Below, in pieces: positions 26,876 through 33,676 of a DNA stretch of 64,000 nucleotides. The position numbers and the translations under genes were made by a program. The stretch's first letter is position 1, and the number at the start of each line of letters is the position of its first letter. The stretch spans positions 186,001 to 250,000 of the forward strand of contig NZ_AP027923.1 of assembly GCF_030296835.1 (NCBI RefSeq), written 5' to 3'. Under the pieces are notes generated by a model that was not told where the DNA came from, did no database searches, and worked only from the letters and a program-made list of their open reading frames with translations. This DNA comes from Pseudoalteromonas sp. MM1. Its GTDB lineage: Bacteria > Pseudomonadota > Gammaproteobacteria > Enterobacterales > Alteromonadaceae.

Positions 26876-28093
26876 TTATGCATTTTTAGTTAATGCTTTT
26901 GCCGCAGGGTCGCGGTAAAAGTTATAAAGCATGGCTAAAAACAATATCACAGCAAAGCCTGTTGCTAAGTAAAAACCGTAGCGTACATGGCCAAAGTAAT
27001 CACTTATTACGCCCATAAATAAAGGTGCCAGCGCGGCCGAAAGCGCAGTAAAAAATAAAATTACACCCGCTACTGCACCATGTTGCGCAACAGGAAAGCA
27101 CGATATACCTTTAGAGTTTAAAGTAGGGTAAACCATCGACATAAACAAACCTGAAAGCGGAAGCAAGCCTACCGCCCAATCAACACCGCCTACCAAAGTG
27201 CCCACATAACATAGCGCTATGCCTAAACTTAAATAAGCCATAACTCCTTGCCAGCTAAAGTGATTTAAAAGCCATACAGCAAAAAAACGTCCAGCAGCAC
27301 GCAACACAAAAAATATAGTAAGTGCGTAGGTAGCAAGTAACGGCCAAGAGCCTGTGTAATCTTTTAAAAGTGTTGGCATCCACACGTAAATGGCAACTTC
27401 GGTGGCCACATACAAGGCAATTGCTAGTGAAAAACCAAGAGCATAAGGGTTTTTAATCATTTTCATGGTGGTGGCGAGCGAGGCTGGCTTTTCTGTGCTT
27501 TTAACAACGCTAGGGTAGTCGGCGCGCCAAGCCATTAACGCTAAAATTAAGCACATAACACCGGCAATAATATAAAGGTAAGTCCAACTTACGTTTTGAG
27601 TAAGCAGTACGCCTACCAGCGCAGGGCCAACTATAGCGCCAATTCCAAAAAAACCTTCTACTTTATTCATGGTTTTGGTGTGCTCTGCGTTACTCGCTGA
27701 TATATCGCCAAGTAGCGCTAATGCGCCCGTTTTAAATAAACCTATGGCTAAACCTATACAGCAAAGCAAAATTAAAAATACCGAAAAGCTATTGCTTAAA
27801 GCGAATAAAAAACAGCTGCCCGAAAAAATAAGTAAGCCCAGCATTATGGTTTGTTTGCGACCTAGGCTGTCGGCTAAAAAACCTAAAAATAAGCCGCTAA
27901 AGGCAATCAGTGCCATAGGTGCGTAATGAAAAGCACTGGCTTGGGTCATGCTTAAACCAAAATCTGTGATTAACTCGGGGATGATCATACCTACCGCATC
28001 AGAGGTCATCGCAAACATAAAAAACATCATGTAAGTGAGTATTCGTATTCGCTGCATTGGGTCGCTTTGCGTGTGTGTGTTTAAATTTGTCAT
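26876..28093 (-). CDS. MFS sugar transporter, probably sucrose
   Basis: This 405-residue major-facilitator protein has 12 predicted helices. The conserved motif between helices 2 and 3 is GFLADSLGRKQTIMLG. Others are GFFGIGAIVGPALVG near residue 145 and a late FMGVISDYFGHVRYG. It would carry sucrose from periplasm to cytoplasm. It is divergent from the sucrose phosphorylase gene and shares a 173-bp promoter region containing one operator. The TonB receptor follows downstream after 164 bp with its own operator. The specificity is taken from the locus, as the family is broad. Confidence 0.82.
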   Translation of the reverse strand: MTNLNTHTQSDPMQRIRILTYMMFFMFAMTSDAVGMIIPELITDFGLSMTQASAFHYAPMALIAFSGLFLGFLADSLGRKQTIMLGLLIFSGSCFLFALSNSFSVFLILLCCIGLAIGLFKTGALALLGDISASNAEHTKTMNKVEGFFGIGAIVGPALVGVLLTQNVSWTYLYIIAGVMCLILALMAWRADYPSVVKSTEKPASLATTMKMIKNPYALGFSLAIALYVATEVAIYVWMPTLLKDYTGSWPLLATYALTIFFVLRAAGRFFAVWLLNHFSWQGVMAYLSLGIALCYVGTLVGGVDWAVGLLPLSGLFMSMVYPTLNSKGISCFPVAQHGAVAGVILFFTALSAALAPLFMGVISDYFGHVRYGFYLATGFAVILFLAMLYNFYRDPAAKALTKNA

Positions 28094-28232
28094 GTGATTT
28101 TTCCTCGTTATGGCTCAAGTTATAGTAATAACTCAATCACTTACTATGGTTAGTATTACGTGAGCCACAACTTTTGTATGTAAAATATTTAAAAATTACT
28201 TGTAAAATTGTACGTGCTAGTTAAAGATATAT

Positions 28233-28246
28233 CTTAATCGATTAAG
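28233..28246. promoter_or_regulatory. LacI operator before sucrose phosphorylase
   Basis: CTTAATCGATTAAG is a perfect 14-bp palindrome with the central CG typical of LacI-family operators. It is identical to the core at 26751-26764. It lies 20 bp before the phosphorylase start, in the region shared with the divergent transporter gene. Confidence 0.8.
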
Positions 28247-28266
28247 TTTCAATACGGTAATCACAC

Positions 28267-29739
28267 ATGATGAAGAATAAAGTTCAATTGATCACATACG
28301 CTGATCGAATCACAGGGCAAGATATAAACGCACTTACTACGCTTTTAAATGGCCAACTTAAGGGCCTTTTTGGTGGTGTACACCTTTTGCCGTTTTATAA
28401 TCCTATTGACGGAAGCGATGCGGGTTTTGACCCGATTGATCACAGCGAAGTAGATTCTCGCATTGGTACATGGAGCGATATTCAAGCACTGGGTGAAAAC
28501 CACGACTTAATGGCTGATTTAATCGTTAACCATGTATCGGCGCAGTCTTATCAGTTTCAAGATGTGCTAGCAAAAGGTAAGCAATCAGAGTTTTGGGATT
28601 TGTTTTTAACAAAAGACGATGTATTCCCAAATGGAATGAGCGAGCAAGAGCAGCAAGCTATTTATCGCCCGCGCCCAGGGAGCTGTTTTACACCAATGCA
28701 GTGTGGCGACGGTCAAACGTATGACTTTTGGACCACGTTTACCGATAACCAAATTGATATAAACGTAAAAGTTGAAGCGGGTATAGCGTATTTAAATAAC
28801 GTATTAACTAAGTTTTCTGAAAATAACGTAAATATTATTCGTTTAGATGCAGCGGGTTACGCAATTAAACAAGCCGGTACAAATTGTTTTATGCTAGACG
28901 AAACCTTTGGCTACCTAGATAACTTGTCAAAGCAAGCAAACGAGCTTGGCATGGAAACCATTGCTGAAATTCATAGCCACTACCAAACACAAGTAGAAGT
29001 AGCAAAGCGTGTAAACATGGTTTACGACTTTGCATTACCGCCACTTATTTTACATAGCTTATTTAATAACGATGTAGAAGCATTACTTAAATGGTTAGCT
29101 ATTTCACCACGCAATTGTTTAACCGTTCTAGATACGCACGACGGCATAGGCATTATTGATGCAGGCCCAATGGGCGACAAGCCAGGTCTTTTAAATGCAC
29201 AGCAAATAGATACCCTTGTAGAAACCATGCATGCCAACAGTAACAACCAAAGCCGCCAAGCTACGGGTGCTGCTGCCAGTAACGTTGATTTATACCAAGT
29301 AAACTGTACGTATTACAATGCATTAGGTGCTAACGACTTAGATTATTTGATTTCGCGTGCCATACAGTTTTTTGCACCCGGTGTGCCGCAAGTGTACTAC
29401 GGTGGTTTATTTGCCTGCGAAAACGATATGGATTTGCTTGCACGTACCAATGTGGGCCGTGATATTAACCGCCCGTATTTAAATACTGAAACAATTGAGC
29501 ACGCGCTTAATAAACCTGTAGTAAAAGGTTTAATAGAGCTCATTAAATTACGTAATGAACACCCCGCTTTTGAAGGAGAGTTTAGTGCTCACGGTACACA
29601 GGGAATATGTTGTTTAACGTGGCAACTAGAAGATAAGTCTATTGCATTAAGTGTTAATTTTAAAACGCGAGACGCGCTTATTACTCAAGTAAACGGTGAT
29701 GAAGAAACAACGATAAGATTAAACGCATTGTTAGTCTAA
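28267..29739 (+). CDS. Sucrose phosphorylase (GH13 subfamily 18)
   Basis: This 490-residue enzyme shows the GH13 catalytic set at the spacing of Bifidobacterium sucrose phosphorylase (192, 232, 290): nucleophile Asp194 in IIRLDAAGYA, acid/base Glu234 in TIAEIHSHY, and Asp292 in VLDTHDGIG. Each is shifted by exactly two. The opening VQLITYADRI and LPFYNPIDGSDAGFDPIDH are family hallmarks. It splits sucrose with phosphate to glucose 1-phosphate and fructose. Relatives acting on glucosylglycerate or sucrose 6-phosphate exist, but the local fructokinase favours sucrose. It is repressed presumably by the LacI protein encoded convergently. Confidence 0.9.
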   Translation: MMKNKVQLITYADRITGQDINALTTLLNGQLKGLFGGVHLLPFYNPIDGSDAGFDPIDHSEVDSRIGTWSDIQALGENHDLMADLIVNHVSAQSYQFQDVLAKGKQSEFWDLFLTKDDVFPNGMSEQEQQAIYRPRPGSCFTPMQCGDGQTYDFWTTFTDNQIDINVKVEAGIAYLNNVLTKFSENNVNIIRLDAAGYAIKQAGTNCFMLDETFGYLDNLSKQANELGMETIAEIHSHYQTQVEVAKRVNMVYDFALPPLILHSLFNNDVEALLKWLAISPRNCLTVLDTHDGIGIIDAGPMGDKPGLLNAQQIDTLVETMHANSNNQSRQATGAAASNVDLYQVNCTYYNALGANDLDYLISRAIQFFAPGVPQVYYGGLFACENDMDLLARTNVGRDINRPYLNTETIEHALNKPVVKGLIELIKLRNEHPAFEGEFSAHGTQGICCLTWQLEDKSIALSVNFKTRDALITQVNGDEETTIRLNALLV

Positions 29740-29755
29740 AAGGCCATTAAAACAT

Positions 29756-29783
29756 AAAAGCCGAGCTCAAAAGCTTGGCTTTT
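29756..29783. terminator. Bidirectional terminator between sucrose phosphorylase and lacI-type gene
   Basis: AAAAGCCGAGCT (29756-29767) pairs with AGCTTGGCTTTT (29772-29783), with one G-T pair and a 4-nt loop. The A and T flanks let it serve both convergent genes. Confidence 0.8.
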
Positions 29784-29812
29784 GTTTACCCTGTCCTTTT
29801 TAACATAACCTA

Positions 29813-30844
29813 TTAACCGCTTGCGCCAATATCTAGCTCGTAACTTACATCACATATTTTTTCTTCTTTTGATATAAATAGTTCGGCGGCCATTACGCCT
29901 TTTTCTTGGCTGTTTTGATGAATAGTGGTTAGGCGCGGCACAAAGCGAGCGGCTTCATCTATTCCGTCAAAGCCGACAATACGCAGTTCTTCACCTATTT
30001 TTATACCTTGTTTTATCGCTTCTCGCATGGTGGCAAGGGCTATTAAATCACTCATACAAATTATAACGTTAGGGCGAGGGGAGGCACTTAACACCTCTTT
30101 GGCGGCAATGTTAGCAAAACGCTCGCTGCTTTCGGGTATATTCCAAATACGGTCATCAGCTACTGTAATATTTGCCTCACTTAAAGCACGTTGATAACCC
30201 CGTAAACGTTGGTGCGAAATAGATTGCCCCGTTTCAAATTCGTGATGCTCGTATACGCGGCATAACACGTTTTCATCAAGTAACCTTAAGCCTAAAATAG
30301 CGACTTTATCGCTTTGATTTTTTAAAACATGCTTGGCTATTTCGTAACTTGCTTGCTCGTTATTAATATTTACAGAGGCATTGCGGGCTATATCAAAATC
30401 AATAGTGACCACATGTTTAGAGACCGTTTTTAACTGCTCTACTAATGCGTTATTACGAGGGCGGCCATAACAAATAAAGCCATCAACAAAGTCGACCACG
30501 CTGTTAAGGTTATCGCTATTTCCTGAAAACAATAAAACATTAATGCCGTTTTTTTCAAGCACCGAGGTTACACCCCGCATAAAGCTACTGGCCACAGGGT
30601 CCGACACCATATATTCCACACTATCGGGCAGCACTAACGCTACAATATTAAACGTACCACTGCGAAGCGATTGCGCGGCTTTATTGGGCCCGTAATAGCC
30701 CAAGGTTTTGCACGCTGCAAGAATATCGTCTCGGCGTTTAGCCGATAGCTGATCAGGGCGATTAAACGCATTAGAGACTGTTGCGTTAGATACACCTAAC
30801 TCTTTAGCAATACTTTTTAGGGTCCAGCGGGTTTGCTTACTCAT
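29813..30844 (-). CDS. LacI-family repressor of the sucrose locus
   Basis: This 343-residue regulator has an N-terminal helix-turn-helix and hinge (SIAKELGVSNATVSNAFNRP, residues 11-30, then LGYYGPNKAAQSLRSG). A periplasmic-binding-protein-like sugar domain follows, with IICMSDLIALATMREA and RIVGFDGIDEA near its C-terminal part. The two perfect CTTAATCGATTAAG operators in this locus have the form its class binds, and no other LacI gene is near. It probably represses the receptor, transporter and phosphorylase until sucrose or a product is present. The gene is convergent with the phosphorylase. Confidence 0.85.
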   Translation of the reverse strand: MSKQTRWTLKSIAKELGVSNATVSNAFNRPDQLSAKRRDDILAACKTLGYYGPNKAAQSLRSGTFNIVALVLPDSVEYMVSDPVASSFMRGVTSVLEKNGINVLLFSGNSDNLNSVVDFVDGFICYGRPRNNALVEQLKTVSKHVVTIDFDIARNASVNINNEQASYEIAKHVLKNQSDKVAILGLRLLDENVLCRVYEHHEFETGQSISHQRLRGYQRALSEANITVADDRIWNIPESSERFANIAAKEVLSASPRPNVIICMSDLIALATMREAIKQGIKIGEELRIVGFDGIDEAARFVPRLTTIHQNSQEKGVMAAELFISKEEKICDVSYELDIGASG

Positions 30845-30923
30845 ACCAATTCTTTACTCAATACTCATGTTAATAAACTAACATATTCAGGGCGTTAGCA
30901 AAGTAAAAAATAAGGTTTTAGCC

Positions 30924-31112
30924 TTAATGCCGGCACTCTTTAGGCGCAATGCCAAAGGTTTGTTTAAATACACGACTAAAGTGGCTCGCGCTATTAAACC
31001 CAACATCAAAGCATACTTGGCTAATTGTATGGCCTTGCAGTAATTGATTGCGGGCTTTTTTACTTAGGGGCTTACAACGCCACTGTAGGCTTGTTGTAAT
31101 ATATAAGCACAA
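30924..31112 (-). pseudogene. AraC-family regulator remnant (C-terminal HTH only)
   Basis: About 60 codons remain. HTISQVCFDVGFNSASHFSR followed by VFKQTFGIAPKECRH is the second helix-turn-helix and C-terminus of an AraC/XylS regulator. Upstream the match fades after about 20 residues and no ligand domain is present; a TTG is the only available start. This is a decayed gene at the edge of the accessory patch. A short functional DNA-binding protein is unlikely because the first helix-turn-helix is missing. Confidence 0.7.
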
Positions 31113-31362
31113 TACCAGCCGTATTCAAAACGTTAAACCTAAGCGTTTTAAATAACTCATCATTGCGTTAAAAAAGCGGGTTGTATGATACTAACTTTTT
31201 ATACAAAGCGGCTCTAAAAATGTGCAGTGATTTATGCATTGTCGGATATTACTGATCTCCCCCATTTGGGTGCATTACAGCATTAACGGAGATTTCTTTG
31301 TAGTTAACTAATTGTTTACAGGAGGTTATTTGCTGGCTAAGATAAATGCATTGTAATATAGG

Positions 31363-31394
31363 GACATTTGTCGGTTTATAAAACGACAAATGTC
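31363..31394. repeat. 11-bp inverted repeat at the insertion edge of the cassette
   Basis: GACATTTGTCG (31363-31373) and CGACAAATGTC (31384-31394) are perfect inverted copies around a 10-nt loop. The repeat ends 13 bp before the cassette boundary at 31407/31408. It may be a folded target for integrase, or a promoter or terminator element. The region 31113-31362 shows no gene. Confidence 0.45.
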
Positions 31395-31407
31395 GTAGAC
31401 AAAGTTG

Positions 31408-32657
31408 TTATATCACTAAGGAAGCTCATGAGCACTGAATTAGAAAGTAGATTGGTATTTGTTGATACTTCAGCATATGAAAGTAAAAACTACCAATTTA
31501 ATGAGCATGCCTTAGGCAAGCTTTGTGACTTTCTTGAATCTGAAAGACTTCACCTCCTTATTACACAAATTACGATCAATGAAATAAAAGCTCATTTATT
31601 ATCAAAGGCAGAAGAATCGGCAAGGGCTATAAAGAAAATACAAAAAGAAGCTATGTTCTTAAGAAATACACCTGAACTAGCTTGTCACGGAATTTTTGAG
31701 AAAGTACAAGCCAAAGATATTTATAAAATTGCTTTAGAAAAATTTGAAGAGTTTCTTGATAAGAGCTCAGCTGAAATTGTAGATATAAAAAATGTAGATG
31801 CCTCAATTGTTTTCGATAAATACTTTAAGTCAGAACCTCCATTTGGAGGAGCAAATAAAAAATCTGAATTTCCTGACGCATTTGTGCTCGAAGCTGTAGG
31901 CAAAGTAAGCAAGGATCGAGGACATACTCTATATGTCATCAGTGATGACGGCGATATGGAAAAATATGCTGACACTTTAGATAACTTGATTCATTTAAAG
32001 AGAGTTGATGACCTTTTAGATTTAGTTGTTAGGAAAGAAGAAGAATTAAAAGAGCCAGTAAAATTTGCAGACAGTATTTTTGAACAGCTAGAAGAAAATT
32101 TAATTGAAAGCGCTAGAGAGATAATTAGCTCATCAGAATTTTACTCAGATGAAGCAAATGAGTTCGATGATGAAATTTACCAAATTGATATTGAGTCTGT
32201 TTGTATAAACCACAAAAACATAATTTCGGTTTCAGATGAAAATGTTGAGTATGAAATTGATTTTGAAATAGTTTTAAAAGCTCACTATTCAATTGCGGAT
32301 TACGATCGCTCACCATGGGATCCTGAAGATAAAGTTTACATGTTTGTCCTGCATAACGATATTGTGAAAAAGCACACTGAAGTATTTTCTGCCTATGTAA
32401 ATATTGATTACATGGACGGTATTAGAGCAAACGCAGAAGTTTCAGAGTTAGACTTTACTGATTCTGCATTTGAACTAAATGAAGAGAATAGTGAAACGAT
32501 TAGTGTCAAATATTTAGATTTAAGTGGTGAATAAGCTGAAAATTTCAGCTTGGTGCTGCCGTGATATAACAAGTTGCTTAAACGGACAAAAAACAGTTGG
32601 CTTTTGCTCGTTCCTCGCTAATTTTAGCCAACAATTTTATTGCCGCTTAGCAAAGCG
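31408..32657 (+). mobile_element. Solitary integron gene cassette (PIN-domain gene plus attC)
   Basis: The left boundary reads G/TTATATCAC (31407-31416). Its reverse complement GTGATATAAC occurs exactly at 32561-32570, the start of the attC site after the gene. That is the relation expected of a cassette, whose attC is split between its two ends on insertion. The right boundary is GCG/TTGGTG at 32657/32658. The single gene begins 20 bp after the left boundary and ends 27 bp before attC, a typical cassette layout. No integrase gene or attI is in the window, and no second attC flanks it, so it may have inserted at a secondary site. Confidence 0.7.
31428..32534 (+). CDS. PIN-domain protein (DUF4935/PIN_12-like), cassette-borne
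   Basis: This 368-residue protein uses the ATG at 31428 with AAGGA 5 nt upstream. The N-terminal half is a PIN-like nuclease fold: VFVDTSAYES with Asp13, TINEIKAHL with Glu52, KKSEFPDAFVLEAV with Asp150, and YVISDDGDMEKYA with Asp173-Asp176, giving a full acidic metal site. The C-terminal part (about residues 230-368) is acidic and probably beta-rich with no recognised domain. PIN proteins are RNases, as in VapC toxins, but no antitoxin gene accompanies it. Carried on an integron cassette, it could be a defence or stress nuclease. Base composition is more AT-rich than in the neighbouring sugar genes. Confidence 0.75.
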   Translation: MSTELESRLVFVDTSAYESKNYQFNEHALGKLCDFLESERLHLLITQITINEIKAHLLSKAEESARAIKKIQKEAMFLRNTPELACHGIFEKVQAKDIYKIALEKFEEFLDKSSAEIVDIKNVDASIVFDKYFKSEPPFGGANKKSEFPDAFVLEAVGKVSKDRGHTLYVISDDGDMEKYADTLDNLIHLKRVDDLLDLVVRKEEELKEPVKFADSIFEQLEENLIESAREIISSSEFYSDEANEFDDEIYQIDIESVCINHKNIISVSDENVEYEIDFEIVLKAHYSIADYDRSPWDPEDKVYMFVLHNDIVKKHTEVFSAYVNIDYMDGIRANAEVSELDFTDSAFELNEENSETISVKYLDLSGE

Positions 32658-32664
32658 TTGGTGC
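32561..32664 (+). other. attC recombination site of the cassette
   Basis: The site starts with the R'' arm GTGATATAAC (32561-32570). TTGCTTAAACGG (32574-32585) pairs with CCGCTTAGCAA (32643-32653), leaving unpaired bases as expected of L''/L' arms. The inner arms GTTGGCT (32596-32602) and AGCCAAC (32626-32632) pair perfectly around a 23-nt loop. The R' arm is GCG/TTGGTG at 32655-32663. The whole single strand would fold into the long imperfect hairpin recognised by integron integrases. Confidence 0.7.
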
Positions 32665-32674
32665 TCTAGATAGT

Positions 32675-32836
32675 ATGCAGAATATAAATCCATGGCTTTG
32701 GTCAGCTTTTGTTTTATCTCTTTCAGGAATCTTTTTTAGGTGGGTGTTTGATAATACGTTTGTGAGCTTTTTTCTTGCCGTATTGCTAGCTTTAGCGATA
32801 GTACCTTTAGTTAAAAAAATTCAGAGAAAGAATTAA
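32675..32836 (+). CDS. 53-residue membrane protein after the attC site
   Basis: The frame encodes MQNINPWLWSAFVLSLSGIF and continues with two hydrophobic helices, about residues 7-22 and 28-46, before a basic tail (VKKIQRKN). A positively charged end after hydrophobic helices fits a small inner-membrane protein with its C-terminus in the cytoplasm. The start lies 17 bp past the attC cleavage point, as for the gene of a next cassette, but no second attC follows. There is no strong ribosome binding site. I do not recognise the family. Confidence 0.5.
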   Translation: MQNINPWLWSAFVLSLSGIFFRWVFDNTFVSFFLAVLLALAIVPLVKKIQRKN

Positions 32837-32839
32837 CAA

Positions 32840-32903
32840 GACGCCTATCCAAATTTGTATTTTTCGAAGCCTAGATTCTAATAGGTTAAATAAAGTAGGT
32901 GTC
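32840..32903. repeat. Short dispersed repeat, copy A (GACRCCYATCC family)
   Basis: The 64-bp element begins GACGCCTATCC and ends TAGGTGTC, near-inverted termini. Related copies lie at 33431-33480 and 51989-52049. Copies A and B share internal CGAA..CCTAG and TTAA blocks. It starts 4 bp after the stop of the 53-residue gene and could act as its terminator or be a MITE- or REP-like unit. The stretch 32904-33017 holds no gene. Confidence 0.5.
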
Positions 32904-33017
32904 ATCATAATTTGTTTTTTTGGGTACAAACTAATTGCCTTAAAACATAAAACTATATAACTTATTATAGTGGATACGTTTTATAAAAGTCATTTTATTT
33001 ATTAGCAGGAAAGCCGA

Positions 33018-33317
33018 ATGAACAATAAAATACTCAAATCATCTACCGCTACGTATCAAAGTGGTGTTGCAAAAGCCGATGGTAAATTTTATGTAACGCA
33101 AGGTGAGGTACGTTTTGAACCATACAATGAAAGTGCTGGTTTAGGGCCTTATACTTTTACACGGAGCGCAATCGTAAAAATTGAAAAATCAGCAGGGACA
33201 GGTGCAGGAATTTTACCACTAACAAGCGATGCAATAACAATCACTTTAGATAATGAAGATACTTATGATTTTATCATAGCAAACCCTGATGAATGGATTG
33301 GTATACTCAAGCATTAA
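33018..33317 (+). CDS. Small PH/GRAM-like protein, unknown function
   Basis: This 99-residue protein starts after GCAGGA with good spacing. No signal peptide or membrane segment is seen. The pattern GKFYVTQGEVRFEPYNESAG, then FTRSAIVKIEKSAG and ITITLDNEDTYDFIIANPDEWIGIL resembles small GRAM/PH-like beta-barrels ending in a helix with a conserved Trp. The comparison is by eye, so family membership is tentative. It lies alone in the accessory patch between two copies of the dispersed repeat. Confidence 0.6.
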   Translation: MNNKILKSSTATYQSGVAKADGKFYVTQGEVRFEPYNESAGLGPYTFTRSAIVKIEKSAGTGAGILPLTSDAITITLDNEDTYDFIIANPDEWIGILKH

Positions 33318-33430
33318 ACAATCACTAAAGCTGGCATTTAGGCATAATTATTTTAAGTGTGTGCTAAGTTAAACGGCATCAATAGTGTCCAGTTTTAACG
33401 ATTAAAAAACTACAATATTAAAATTTAATA

Positions 33431-33480
33431 GACACCCATCCTAAATTTTGCACTTTTCTAAGTTAGCGACTAGCTTTCGT
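33431..33480. repeat. Short dispersed repeat, copy C (partial)
   Basis: GACACCCATCC followed by TAAATTTTGCACTTTTCTAAG aligns with copy A over about 40 bp with a few single-base indels, shown here in two parts of one segment. A GTGTCC-AGTTTTAACG block at about 33385-33400 may be another decayed end. No intact right end was found. Confidence 0.45.
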
Positions 33481-33500
33481 TAAATGCAAAAAATGCTTAG

Positions 33501-33626
33501 TTGAAACAAAATACAATCACTGTATTTTGCGCTATATGGGCCGGGGATTTTTACAAGCCCGATGTGGCTTATAACGACATTGATTGGACAACCAATGTGT
33601 TGCTTGAGCAAATAAAAGCGTTATAA
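33501..33626 (+). pseudogene. Unidentified gene remnant (C-terminal 41 codons)
   Basis: An open frame after a stop at 33498 encodes WAGDFYKPDVAYNDIDWTTN and VLLEQIKAL before TAA at 33624. The composition looks like genuine protein, yet there is no start codon and no upstream partner. It is best read as the 3' stub of a lost gene. I cannot name the family. The rest of 33318-33676 holds only repeat remnants and the terminator. Confidence 0.35.
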
Positions 33627-33654
33627 AAAAGCCGCTTGTTTCAACAAGCGGCTT
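33625..33654 (-). terminator. Terminator of the laminarin TonB receptor gene
   Basis: AAGCCGCTTGTT (33629-33640) and AACAAGCGGCTT (33643-33654) form a very stable stem. On the minus strand it is followed by six T residues, 23 bp past the receptor stop. Confidence 0.85.
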
Positions 33655-33676
33655 AACTTTCTAACTAGGGTTTAGT

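Noticed and set aside
31428..32534. Classical VapBC toxin-antitoxin system
   Set aside because: The PIN protein is far longer than VapC and no small antitoxin gene lies beside it in the same cassette.
32658..33017. Second integron cassette after the first attC
   Set aside because: A second attC would need an R'' arm complementary to GTTGGTG (CACCAAC) and none is present.
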